Positions 18,614 to 27,910 of a stretch of 64,000 bases of DNA are shown here, piece after piece. The notes under the pieces were generated by a model. That model ran no database searches, was not told where the DNA came from, and saw only the letters and a list, made by a program, of their open reading frames with translations. The stretch spans positions 85,956 through 149,955 of the forward strand of contig JAFTWX010000020.1 of NCBI GenBank assembly GCA_017465095.1, given 5' to 3'. Made by a program: the position numbers and the translations under genes. The number at the start of each line of letters is the position of its first letter. Position 1 is the stretch's first letter. Source of the DNA: Lachnospiraceae bacterium. Lineage in GTDB: Bacteria > Bacillota > Clostridia > Lachnospirales > Lachnospiraceae.

Positions 18614-21601
18614 TTATTTCTGCTTTCTCGCTTTTTTCAGTTCCCGGAAAGCAACATACTCTTCTGTCTTCATGAATTTACGTCTCTTCTTGATCCAGAA
18701 AACAAGAGATACTACGAACAGAAGTCCGAAAATAACCGCTCCGGCTCTGACAGCCACCAATGTTCCCGGTGTCGTCGCTTTGACAACCGTATCTTTTCCG
18801 ATGCCGTTCATTGCACAGGAATGAGCAATTGCATATAAATTCTTATGAGAAGCTTCCTTCATGGCTGCTACCACAACCGGATCATTTTCATATTTCGGAA
18901 GCTGATCCGTAATATAGAATGCCATCATGGAATCGAAAGTTGTTGTTCCGCCCATCACACCGTCTACACCGTTTACATAGGTTGTGAGTACGTTATCTGT
19001 AATCTGGAGACCGTTACATCCCCATTCCTCGCTCATAATACCTTTTACAAGACCTGCATTGGCACCTGACCACTGTGTTCCCCAGCGTGTGTACGCCATC
19101 ATAACACCGTTTCCGCCGGCCTGGGATGCTTCCAGCGATCCCTGGAATGCACGAAGGTAAATTTCACGGGCTGCCTGTTCCGGAAGCCATACACCCAGAC
19201 CGATACGATTCTGCTCGCAATCGTTCAGCGCAAAGTGTTTGATTACTACGTGAACACCCTTTTCCTCAATACCGGAAACTTCTGCTCTTCCGATTTCAGA
19301 AGAGAGACATCCGTCCTCAGAATAATATTCGAAGTTACGTCCGCCGTACGGAGTTCTGTGTGTGTTTGCACCGGGACCGTAAAGGAAAGCAACTTTTGCT
19401 TCCAGACAGTCGTTACCGACAATTTTACCCATTTCATATACTAAATCTTTGTTGAAGGTAGCTGCCAGCACGTCCTCCGATGTGAGCGCTGTTGTCTCAA
19501 CACCGAGACCGGAACCGAACAGTGTAACGGTAAGACCCTGCGGTCCGTTTTCATCACGGGTACCCGGAGCCTGTACCGACTCAACCGGCATCGTCCAGTG
19601 GAAAGCGTCTCCGATAAAGGAAACCATCTCATCGTATGTGAGCTGATCGAGAAGCTGATCCCACTTCGGATCATCATAGGCAAGCCCGATCATATCCACG
19701 AGCTTTAATCCGTTATCCGCACCCAGTGTCGGCATTTCCGTAGATTCATAATCTGCCGGATCATACTGTACATCCTGAAGCGCTTCCTTCAGGTACTCTG
19801 TCAGTGTCAGTTTCAAAATTTCGCCGGTCGGCATTGTGCCTTCCCAGTCATTACGTGAAACATAAGTGATTTTTTCCTGTACTCCGTCATTTAAGTTAAT
19901 GTCGGAACTATTTAATTTGTTATTTACCTGCGCGCCGGTATCACTTGTTGCATAAGTGGTTGTATCCAGCTGCGGATTGTTCCATTTCACTGCAAGTGCT
20001 TTGTTACCTTCGCCGTCCATACGACCGTCTGTGTTAGCCGGTGTAAATCCTTTGGCTGCAAGCACGTTGTTAGCCGCATCGTGTGCATCTGTCGCTGCGG
20101 TGAAGTAATAGTCACCTGCGTCGAGAATATAAGTTCCCGCACCGTATGCGTCATAGCTTGCCACATAGTCGCCGTCTACCGGAATGGTAAGAGTCTCGCT
20201 TGCTCCCGGCTCGAGAATTTCTGTCTTGTCAAATCCAACGAGAGAAACCGCCGATTTCTCCACACCGGTTTCGATGTCGTACTGTGTGTAAGGGCTGGAA
20301 ACGTAAATCTGAACCGTTTCTTTTCCTGCCACGTCACCGATGTTCTTCACCGTCACTTCGATGTTGTATGTGGTTGTCGCCTCATCATAAGCGAGCTTCA
20401 TATCGCTGTATTCAAAATCGGTATAGCTTAAGCCGTAACCGAACGGGAATGCCACGTCATCGCCGTATGCATACTGTCCTGCATTACCGGTTCCCATTAC
20501 ATAATCTTCATAACGGGTTTCGTAATATTTGTAGCCCACATAAATACCTTCCTGGTAAATCATGTAAGTGCTCGCATTTTCAGGAATGATTCCTTCCGCA
20601 TATCCTTCGTAAGTGGTAGGTACAAAGTTTTTCATTGCCGGACTTGAATAATTGTCATAGCAATATGTATCTACCAGACTACCGGACGGGTTGATATCAC
20701 CTGCTAAAATTTCTGCTACCGCATTAATACCTGTCACGCCGACACCACCTACCCATAAGGTTGCGTCCACGCTGTACTCATTGTTCTTCAAGAAATCCAG
20801 TTCCAGAGGATTGGATGAGTTTACCAAAACGATAATCTTTTTGATGACACCGTCAGCTTTCAGCTGTGCCAGATTAGACATCATTTCTTTTTCTGTCTCA
20901 TCCAGTTCCAGATAGTTTACGGTCTGGAAATTAAGGTCCACGCCTTCGCCTCCGACACGGGAAAGTGTCACGATGGCTGCATCGCCGTAAGAAGCTACGG
21001 AATCAAGAACTTCCGGTGTGTATGCGCTCCAAGGTGCTTCACCTACCGCTGCTCCGCTTGTAAATCCGCCGCCGTCACGCACATATGCGCTTCCCTCTCC
21101 GGTCAGATAGAAATCCCATAAGGACTGGTTTACATTGATACCTGCTTTTTCCAGTGCCGACTTCAGATTGTCAGACTTGGAAGAGTCTACATTGGCAGAA
21201 CCCGTACCGCCGTAAACAAAGTTCACGGAAGATGTCGAGAACAAGCTTACATTGACATCTTTTCCGAGGGGAAGGGCACCGTTTTCATTGGTAAGAAGGG
21301 CTGCACCTTCTCCTTCCACCTGTTTTACAAGTTCATATCCTCTTTCCACTCTCTCTTCCTGTGTTGCAAAATCTGATTCGTAGTACACGGCATTCGGATC
21401 TTCATTTTCGAGTTTCCAGAATGTGTCCCCCACGAACAGTGCAACCGTATTGTCGAACATGCCGACAAATACTGTGGCAACAATGAGGATCACTGCAAGC
21501 ACTCCGCTCAGCCATGTGAGAAAACACCATGGACGGACGGCTTTGCGTTTCGCCTTTTTGTAGGCTTTTTTCTGTTGTTTGAATTCTTTTTTGCTTTCCA
21601 T
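18614..21601 (-). CDS. GH3 glycoside hydrolase, permuted domain order, membrane-anchored at both ends
   Basis: 995 residues. A membrane helix sits at about 27-49. The C-type alpha/beta domain comes first (ALLTNENGALPLG, about 95), then a fibronectin-like domain (YAYGDDVAFPFGYGLSYTDF onward), then the catalytic TIM-barrel domain (about 620-905). The catalytic domain has GPQGLTV, KHFALNDCEQNR and GLQITDN, whose Asp (about 868) matches the nucleophile. A second helix follows (about 945-968) with a basic tail. This reversed order is known from Ruminococcus albus and Butyrivibrio beta-glucosidases. It probably acts outside the cell on beta-glycosides; in the uronate operon it may trim aglycone-side sugars. 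Confidence 0.92.
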   Translation of the reverse strand: MESKKEFKQQKKAYKKAKRKAVRPWCFLTWLSGVLAVILIVATVFVGMFDNTVALFVGDTFWKLENEDPNAVYYESDFATQEERVERGYELVKQVEGEGAALLTNENGALPLGKDVNVSLFSTSSVNFVYGGTGSANVDSSKSDNLKSALEKAGINVNQSLWDFYLTGEGSAYVRDGGGFTSGAAVGEAPWSAYTPEVLDSVASYGDAAIVTLSRVGGEGVDLNFQTVNYLELDETEKEMMSNLAQLKADGVIKKIIVLVNSSNPLELDFLKNNEYSVDATLWVGGVGVTGINAVAEILAGDINPSGSLVDTYCYDNYSSPAMKNFVPTTYEGYAEGIIPENASTYMIYQEGIYVGYKYYETRYEDYVMGTGNAGQYAYGDDVAFPFGYGLSYTDFEYSDMKLAYDEATTTYNIEVTVKNIGDVAGKETVQIYVSSPYTQYDIETGVEKSAVSLVGFDKTEILEPGASETLTIPVDGDYVASYDAYGAGTYILDAGDYYFTAATDAHDAANNVLAAKGFTPANTDGRMDGEGNKALAVKWNNPQLDTTTYATSDTGAQVNNKLNSSDINLNDGVQEKITYVSRNDWEGTMPTGEILKLTLTEYLKEALQDVQYDPADYESTEMPTLGADNGLKLVDMIGLAYDDPKWDQLLDQLTYDEMVSFIGDAFHWTMPVESVQAPGTRDENGPQGLTVTLFGSGLGVETTALTSEDVLAATFNKDLVYEMGKIVGNDCLEAKVAFLYGPGANTHRTPYGGRNFEYYSEDGCLSSEIGRAEVSGIEEKGVHVVIKHFALNDCEQNRIGLGVWLPEQAAREIYLRAFQGSLEASQAGGNGVMMAYTRWGTQWSGANAGLVKGIMSEEWGCNGLQITDNVLTTYVNGVDGVMGGTTTFDSMMAFYITDQLPKYENDPVVVAAMKEASHKNLYAIAHSCAMNGIGKDTVVKATTPGTLVAVRAGAVIFGLLFVVSLVFWIKKRRKFMKTEEYVAFRELKKARKQK

Positions 21602-21628
21602 ACCTTTCTCCTTCTCTTTATATTTTGA

Positions 21629-23578
21629 CTACATCCAGTTAGAGCTGTCACCTTTCTGCAGCTTATATTCCGGTTTTGCTTTGTCCGTTTTGTAAATCAC
21701 AGCGCTGTCTGTATACGCTCCGGCTTTCACCTCAATCCGGTTTTCACTTTCCAGCGGAAGTTTAAATTTGAAAACATGTTCTCCTTTTAAAGTCGCAACC
21801 TGTTTTCCGTTATTAAAAAGTGTCACTTCCTTTTGGTTGGTGTACACTGTGATTTCCGTCGTCTTTTCGGTACGATATTCGTATCGCTTGCCGGCCAGAT
21901 GAACAAACGGGCTGTCTGACCAATATGCTTTGTAAAGATAAAAACTGTCCTTTTTCAGCTTGCGGTCAAACGTTACAAGTCCTTTGTGGTTCATGCCCGG
22001 TTCGCCGCCCTGATTTCTCGCATCGGCAGCGAAGTCAAACATATTCCACACATAGGTGGCCCACATGTAAGGATACCGTTTAAAACATTCCAACATATAT
22101 TCATGATACTTACACTGATACTCTTCCGTATTGTCTCCGCGACGCGGTTTCGGACTGTGCAGATTCGGCATTCCCTCCGCACCGTACTCCGAGTAGCACA
22201 GACATCTGTCCGGATAGAGGAAGTGCCAGAACCGGATCCAGAGGTCGTTCAGGAAAAATCCCGGAACATACCATCCAAGATATAAATTCCAACCAACCAA
22301 ATCCGTAATATGCGCTACCGGATGCCAGTGATAACACATGGCAAAGCACGCAAGCGTCGTCGGTCTTCCCGGGTCCATCTCCTTGCAAAGCTTCTGCAAT
22401 GCCCGGTGATTGTCCAGCATGTCTTTTTTATTTTTTCCGCCGGATATGGTAATCTCGTTGGAAACACCCCATGTCACGATGGAAGGATGATTGTAATTCT
22501 GGACAATCAGCTCCTTCATCTGTGAGAAGGTATTCTCCCGGCCGTTCGGAAGGTGCTCGGATATATAAGGAATCTCTGCCCAGACAATCATTCCGTATTT
22601 GTCACACAAATCGTAGAAATACTGATTGTGCTGATAGTGGGCAAGTCGGATGGTATTGGCTCCGACTTCACGGATCAGTTCCATATCAAGTTCCATCTTG
22701 TCCGTATCGATGGCGTTGCCGATGCCTTTCCAGTCCTGGTGGCGGGATACGCCGTGGAGCGGATACGGTTTTCCGTTCAGGTGGAATCCGTCCTTCGGGC
22801 TGAATTCAAAGGTGCGGACACCGCATTTGCATGCTATCTCATCCAGCACATCGTTACCTTCGCACAACCGGCAGGTAAGTGTGTAGAGATACGGATCTTC
22901 CAGACCGTCCCAAAGGTGAACCTCCGGAACCGACAGCGTCACTTCACTGCCTTCTCCCTCCGCCACCTTATTGCCGTCTGCATCGGTCAAAAGCACGTTT
23001 ACCTTCGCCCCTTCCTCCTTGGCAGCCTCACACAGATAGGCGGTCACGGAAACCTTTGCATCCCGGTCCTCAACCTTCGTGTCGTACTTCATACCCGGTC
23101 CGCCGAAATAGTCCAGATCAAAATGCTTTTTGGACACGATCAAATACTCGATATCCCGGTAGATTCCCCCGTAAAAGGTGAAATCTGCCTTCTGCGGATA
23201 CACGCGGTCATTGACACTGTTATCCACCTTAATCTCAATTTTGTTTTCATCCAGAAGCGCCTCTGTCACATCCGCACGGAAGGTGGAGTAACCGCCGTCA
23301 TGGGATATGATTTCTGTCCCGTTCAACAGCACCGTGGCACTTGCATTCACTCCGTGGAACTGCAGGTACACACATTCCTTTTCCGGATCAAACTGTGGTT
23401 TTTTGATGATGTTGTCATAGACACAGGTTCCCCGGCGGTAATCGTCTCCGCCGTCCTGTCCGTCCTTCGCATTCCATGTATGCGGAAGCGCTACAGGCTG
23501 TCTCTCTCCGGAAAAATCCGTGAAACTCCAGCCGGTCATGAGCTTTTCTGTTCTTCTCATTTTTTGTTTCCTTCCCAA
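21629..23578 (-). CDS. GH2 glycoside hydrolase, candidate beta-glucuronidase
   Basis: 649 residues, no signal peptide, so cytoplasmic. The N-terminal jelly-roll (VALPHTWNAKDGQD, YRRGTCVY), the immunoglobulin-like domain and TIM barrel are in order. GVSNE (Glu about 375) is the acid/base and CYSEYGAEG (Glu about 464) the nucleophile. A later MNHKG (about 531) fits the N-x-K motif that contacts the glucuronate carboxylate in beta-glucuronidases, though some other GH2 enzymes share it. The surrounding uxaC, uxuB, uxuA, kdgK and eda genes favour beta-glucuronidase over beta-galactosidase. It is 5 bases from uxuA. Confidence 0.85.
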   Translation of the reverse strand: MGRKQKMRRTEKLMTGWSFTDFSGERQPVALPHTWNAKDGQDGGDDYRRGTCVYDNIIKKPQFDPEKECVYLQFHGVNASATVLLNGTEIISHDGGYSTFRADVTEALLDENKIEIKVDNSVNDRVYPQKADFTFYGGIYRDIEYLIVSKKHFDLDYFGGPGMKYDTKVEDRDAKVSVTAYLCEAAKEEGAKVNVLLTDADGNKVAEGEGSEVTLSVPEVHLWDGLEDPYLYTLTCRLCEGNDVLDEIACKCGVRTFEFSPKDGFHLNGKPYPLHGVSRHQDWKGIGNAIDTDKMELDMELIREVGANTIRLAHYQHNQYFYDLCDKYGMIVWAEIPYISEHLPNGRENTFSQMKELIVQNYNHPSIVTWGVSNEITISGGKNKKDMLDNHRALQKLCKEMDPGRPTTLACFAMCYHWHPVAHITDLVGWNLYLGWYVPGFFLNDLWIRFWHFLYPDRCLCYSEYGAEGMPNLHSPKPRRGDNTEEYQCKYHEYMLECFKRYPYMWATYVWNMFDFAADARNQGGEPGMNHKGLVTFDRKLKKDSFYLYKAYWSDSPFVHLAGKRYEYRTEKTTEITVYTNQKEVTLFNNGKQVATLKGEHVFKFKLPLESENRIEVKAGAYTDSAVIYKTDKAKPEYKLQKGDSSNWM

Positions 23579-23583
23579 TCACA

Positions 23584-24687
23584 TTACATGTTTTCTCTAT
23601 TTTGCTTCTCTTTATCCAATTTATCCAGCATATCCCAAACACCGAGCATATACATAACCCCAAGTGCACGGTCGTACAGACCGTAGCCCGGTCTTACACT
23701 GCCCGGACCTTCTCCCCAGAGATGACGTCCGTGGTCAGGGCGGATATAACCTTCGTAACCGCCGTCATGGTAAGCCTTCAAAATATCAAGAATACCGGTA
23801 TCGCCGTCGCAATCGCGGTGGCTTGCCTCCGAGAAGTCTCCGTTCTCAAAATGCTTTACATTGCGGATGTGCGCAAATGCAATGCGGTCGCAGTGTTTGC
23901 GGACAATATCTGCCACGTTGTTGTTCGGATCCGCATTCAGGCTTCCGGAACAAAGTGTCAGACAGTTGTAAGGGTCGTCCACCATAGATAAGAAACGGTC
24001 AATGTTTTCACCGCTTGTGAGAAGTCTCGGAAGACCGAAAATATCCCATGGCGGATCGTCCATATGAATCGCCATCTTAATGTCTGTCTCATGGCAGACC
24101 GGCATAAGTTTTTCCAGGAAATATTTGAGATTCTCCCAAAGTTTCTCCTTGGTAACCGGACGGTAAGCCTCGAACAACTCATCAAGCTTTGCCATACGCT
24201 CCGGTTCCCATCCCGGGAATGTAAGACCGCCCAGATTGTTTAAAATGTAATCCGCCATCTCCTTCGGGTCATCATGGATGCGACTCGCTTCATAGTAAAG
24301 CGCTGTCGATCCGTCACCCACCGGATGGAACAAATCCGTACGTGTCCAGTCAAAGATCGGCATAAAGTTATAGCAGATTACCTTGACACCGAACTTTGAA
24401 AGATTGCGGATTGTCTGAATGTAATTTTCAATGTATTGATCGCGGGTAGGAAGTCCGATTTTAATGTCATCGTGAACATTGACCGACTCTACCACGTCCA
24501 TGTTAAAGCCATATGGCTCAAGCTGTTTCTGTACCTGTGCAATTTCTTCTACTTCCCACACCTCTCCCGGCATTTTGTCGTGAAGCGCCCAGACGATGCT
24601 TGTCACGCCCGGAATCTGCTTGATGTAGGAAAGACTGATTTTGTCATTGCCTTCTCCGTACCAACGGAACCCCATCTGCATTGGCAT
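23584..24687 (-). CDS. uxuA: mannonate dehydratase
   Basis: 367 residues. Converts D-mannonate to 2-keto-3-deoxygluconate. The family start MQMGFRWYGEGND, then ITSIVWALHDKMPGEVW-like block and CYNFMPIFDWTRTDL are characteristic, as are metal-site segments such as MAIHMDDPPWDIFGLPR. The length is typical. It follows kdgK after 22 bases with a GGAGG-type site, and stops 5 bases before the GH2 gene. Confidence 0.96.
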   Translation of the reverse strand: MPMQMGFRWYGEGNDKISLSYIKQIPGVTSIVWALHDKMPGEVWEVEEIAQVQKQLEPYGFNMDVVESVNVHDDIKIGLPTRDQYIENYIQTIRNLSKFGVKVICYNFMPIFDWTRTDLFHPVGDGSTALYYEASRIHDDPKEMADYILNNLGGLTFPGWEPERMAKLDELFEAYRPVTKEKLWENLKYFLEKLMPVCHETDIKMAIHMDDPPWDIFGLPRLLTSGENIDRFLSMVDDPYNCLTLCSGSLNADPNNNVADIVRKHCDRIAFAHIRNVKHFENGDFSEASHRDCDGDTGILDILKAYHDGGYEGYIRPDHGRHLWGEGPGSVRPGYGLYDRALGVMYMLGVWDMLDKLDKEKQNRENM

Positions 24688-24709
24688 ATTATTTCCTCCT
24701 TACCCTTTT

Positions 24710-25807
24710 CTATCTCTGTACGCGGGCACCTGCGCCGCCCATGATTGCTTCCACTTCTTTTTTGCTTGCCATCGTTGTGTCACCCGGTGTTGTCATGGCA
24801 AGGGCACCGTGGGCTGCACCGTAGTTAACCGCAACCTCGGCATCGCCCGTTGTCATCAGACCGTAAATCAAACCTGAGGCAAAGGAATCTCCGCCGCCCA
24901 CACGGTCCATAATCTCAAGGCCCTTGTAATCTTTTGCCTTATAAATCTCGCCGCCGGCCCAGCAAAGTGCGCTCCAGTCGTTGACGGTCGCCGTCTTTAC
25001 CTCGCGAAGGGTCGTTGCAACCGCTTTGAAGTTCGGATAAGTCTTTACCGCTTCATTGATCATTTTTTTGTAGCCTTCGATGTTGAGCTCTTTCAGGTTC
25101 GCGTCGTTCCCCTCAATCTCAAAACCGAGACATGCGGTGAAGTCTTCCTCGTTTCCGATCATAACATCCACATATTTTGCAATTTCTTTGTTTACTTCCT
25201 GCGCCTTTGCATGTCCGCCGATGGCACTCCACATGGAAGGACGGTAGTTCAGGTCATAAGATACGATGGTTCCGTATTTCTTTGCAGTTTTAATCGCCGC
25301 CAATACCGTTTCACAGGACTGCTCGGACAAAGCTGCATAAATTCCGCCGGTATGTAACCAGCGCACACCGAGTTCACCGAAAATATAATCAAAGTCAAAA
25401 TCCTCCGGCGTTGCCTTTGAAATCGCCGTATTTGCACGGTCGGAACATCCCACTGCACCGCGGATTCCGAATCCTCTCTCCGTAAAGTTGATTCCGTTAC
25501 GACAGGTTCTTCCGATACCGTCTGTCTTCATCCATTTGATGAGGGAGGTATCAACGCCGCCCTGAAGAATGAAATCCTCCATAAGCATTCCCACTTCATT
25601 GTCGGCAAAAGCCGTAATCACTGCTGTTTTCAATCCGAAACATCTGCGAAGGCCACGCACTACATTGTACTCTCCGCCGCCTTCCCATGCGCGAAACTGT
25701 CTTGCCGTGCGGATTCTTCCCTCGCCCGGATCCAGACGAAGCATAACCTCACCCAAAGAAACCGCGTCAAATTTACATTCATTTGCAGGTCTTAAATTTA
25801 ACTCCAT
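24710..25807 (-). CDS. kdgK: 2-keto-3-deoxygluconate kinase (PfkB family)
   Basis: 365 residues. Phosphorylates KDG to KDPG. The PfkB folds are seen as FDAVSLGEVMLRLDP at the N-terminus and DRVGGGDSFASGLIYG, with the catalytic Asp and anion hole, near residue 315. ATG 25807 is preceded by AGAAGGGAGA. An in-frame GTG at 25828 overlaps the uxaC stop as GTGA but has no site, so I prefer the ATG. Context fixes KDG as the likely substrate. Confidence 0.92.
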   Translation of the reverse strand: MELNLRPANECKFDAVSLGEVMLRLDPGEGRIRTARQFRAWEGGGEYNVVRGLRRCFGLKTAVITAFADNEVGMLMEDFILQGGVDTSLIKWMKTDGIGRTCRNGINFTERGFGIRGAVGCSDRANTAISKATPEDFDFDYIFGELGVRWLHTGGIYAALSEQSCETVLAAIKTAKKYGTIVSYDLNYRPSMWSAIGGHAKAQEVNKEIAKYVDVMIGNEEDFTACLGFEIEGNDANLKELNIEGYKKMINEAVKTYPNFKAVATTLREVKTATVNDWSALCWAGGEIYKAKDYKGLEIMDRVGGGDSFASGLIYGLMTTGDAEVAVNYGAAHGALAMTTPGDTTMASKKEVEAIMGGAGARVQR

Positions 25808-25824
25808 TTTTTTGTTCTCCCTTC

Positions 25825-27228
25825 TCACAAATCAAATTTGAAATACCTTACTGCGTTGTTATATGAAATACCTTTTATCATCTTTTCCAGTGCCTTAAAG
25901 TCCGCCGGATACTCGCCGTTTTCTACCCATCCGCCGATCAGCTCACAGGCAATTCTTCGGAAATATTCATGTCTTGTATAGGACAAAAAGCTTCTGGAAT
26001 CGGTCAGCATTCCGATGAAGTTGCCAAGAAGTCCGAGACTCGCCAAAGACTTCATCTGCTCGATCATGCCTTCCTTGTGGTCGTTGAACCACCATGCACT
26101 TCCCTGCTGAATCTTTCCGATGGCTTCGCTTCCCTGGAAGCATCCCATGATCGTTCCGATCGTCGCATTGTCCGCCGGATTCAATGAATAAAGAATGGTC
26201 TTCGGAAGCTGATTTGTTTTCGCCAGTGCATTTAAGAAATCCGCCATCTGATCCGCCGGGGTAAAATTGCTGATGCAGTCAATTCCCGCATCCGGTCCGC
26301 AGGAAGCAAATATACTTTTGTTGTTATCACGTTTTACCGCAAAATGCAGCTGCATCACCCAATTCTTTTTGTGGTATTCTCTTCCCAAAGCAATCATGAA
26401 CGCCGTCTCAAACTGCTTTTTCTCCACCGGGGTGATCTCTCCTCCCGCGAGACGTTTCCGGAAAATTTCTTCCACCTGCTCCTCCGAAGCCGGGGCATAC
26501 ATAACATAATCCAGCGAGTGATCGGAAATGGTGCATCCGTTTTCATGGAAAAACTCCATTCTGTTTTTCAGCGCCTCGATCAGAGACTTGAAATCCACGA
26601 TCTCCACTTTGCTCATCCGGCTGAGTTTATCCAGATAGTCCGTATAATCCGGTTTGGTGATATTCATGGCCTTCTCCGGTCTCCACGCCGGAAGAACCTG
26701 AACCTTAAAGCTGTCATCCGCCGCAATTTTCTGATGCCACTCCAGGCTGTCCGCCGGGTCATCGGTCGTGCAAACCAGCGTCACGTTTGACATTTCAATC
26801 ATCTTTCTGGCGGTCATACCGTTTTGTAATTTTTCATTGCAAAGGTTCCAAACCTCCTCTGCGGTATCACCGTTTAACCAGCCCTCATATCCGAAAAATC
26901 TCTGAAGTTCCAAATGACTCCAGTGATACAGCGGATTGCCGATGGCCATTTCCAAAGTTTCCGCCCATTTTTGAAATTTCTCCCGGTCGGAAGCATCTCC
27001 TGTAATATACTTTTCTTCCACACCGTTGGAGCGCATCTGTCGCCATTTGTAGTGATCTGCCCCGAGCCACACCTGCGTAATATTTTCAAATGCACGATCC
27101 TCGTAAATTTCCTGCGGATTGATGTGGCAGTGATAGTCCAGAACCGGCATAACAGAAGCATATTCGTGGTAGAGCTTTTTGGACGTCTCCGTCGTCAAAA
27201 GAAAATCTTTATCCATAAATTGTTTCAT
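25825..27228 (-). CDS. uxaC: glucuronate isomerase
   Basis: 467 residues, full length. Isomerises D-glucuronate to D-fructuronate (and D-galacturonate to D-tagaturonate). The frame has the metal-binding VLDYHCHINPQEIYED near the N-terminus, WLGADHYKWRQMRSNGV, and LTDSRSFLSYTRHEYFRR near the C-terminus, all hallmarks of the family. It lies 22 bases after eda in the operon. Confidence 0.97.
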   Translation of the reverse strand: MKQFMDKDFLLTTETSKKLYHEYASVMPVLDYHCHINPQEIYEDRAFENITQVWLGADHYKWRQMRSNGVEEKYITGDASDREKFQKWAETLEMAIGNPLYHWSHLELQRFFGYEGWLNGDTAEEVWNLCNEKLQNGMTARKMIEMSNVTLVCTTDDPADSLEWHQKIAADDSFKVQVLPAWRPEKAMNITKPDYTDYLDKLSRMSKVEIVDFKSLIEALKNRMEFFHENGCTISDHSLDYVMYAPASEEQVEEIFRKRLAGGEITPVEKKQFETAFMIALGREYHKKNWVMQLHFAVKRDNNKSIFASCGPDAGIDCISNFTPADQMADFLNALAKTNQLPKTILYSLNPADNATIGTIMGCFQGSEAIGKIQQGSAWWFNDHKEGMIEQMKSLASLGLLGNFIGMLTDSRSFLSYTRHEYFRRIACELIGGWVENGEYPADFKALEKMIKGISYNNAVRYFKFDL

Positions 27229-27249
27229 ATGATTATCTCCAAAATGCTT

Positions 27250-27888
27250 TTATTTATTACGAATCTGTTTCACAAGGGAAACCGCTTCCCGGGTTAATTC
27301 CGTAATCTCGTCAAATTTGCCTTCTTTTACGAGTGCTCCGCTGACCATCCAGCTACCGCCGCATGCGATAATGCGCGGGAAACTCAGGTAGCTTTCCAGA
27401 TTCTTTGCGTTGACCCCGCCCGTCGGCATAAATTTCACACCGGTGAAAGGTGCTGCCAGCGCTTTGATTGTTGCCACGCCGCCGAACTGCTCCGCCGGGA
27501 AGAATTTAACGACTTCAAGTCCTCTCTTCACCGCCTGTGTCACCTCGGAAGGAGTGATACATCCCGGAAATACCGGAATCTTTTTCTCCAGGCAGTAGTC
27601 CACGATCTCCGGATCAAATCCCGGGCTTACGATGAACTTCGCCCCCGCTGCCACTGCGCGGTCCACCTGATCTATAGTGAGCACCGTACCTGCTCCAACG
27701 AGCATCTGAGGAAACTGCTCTGCCATAATGCGGATGGATTCCTCCGCCGCCTCGGTGCGGAATGTCACCTCCGCACAAGGAAGCCCTCCTTCTGTGAGCG
27801 CCTTTGCAAGCGGCGCTGCATCCTTTGTATCTTCCAGTACCACAACCGGTACGACACCCATGTTCTGAATTGTTTCTGCTATACTCAT
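27250..27888 (-). CDS. eda: KDPG (bifunctional KHG/KDPG) aldolase
   Basis: 212 residues. Splits KDPG into pyruvate and glyceraldehyde-3-phosphate. The Schiff-base region VVKFFPAEQFGG, GAGTVLTIDQV and MPTGGVNAKN identify it. ATG 27888 has AGAAGGAGA upstream. A longer in-frame start at 27960 would overlap the uxuB end without a ribosome site and is less likely. Confidence 0.95.
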   Translation of the reverse strand: MSIAETIQNMGVVPVVVLEDTKDAAPLAKALTEGGLPCAEVTFRTEAAEESIRIMAEQFPQMLVGAGTVLTIDQVDRAVAAGAKFIVSPGFDPEIVDYCLEKKIPVFPGCITPSEVTQAVKRGLEVVKFFPAEQFGGVATIKALAAPFTGVKFMPTGGVNAKNLESYLSFPRIIACGGSWMVSGALVKEGKFDEITELTREAVSLVKQIRNK

Positions 27889-27910
27889 AATTTCTCCTTC
27901 TCTTTCCTTC

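Noticed and set aside
22553..23686. A 377-codon plus-strand open frame opposite the GH2 gene
   Set aside because: It mirrors the well-supported GH2 frame and has no family resemblance.
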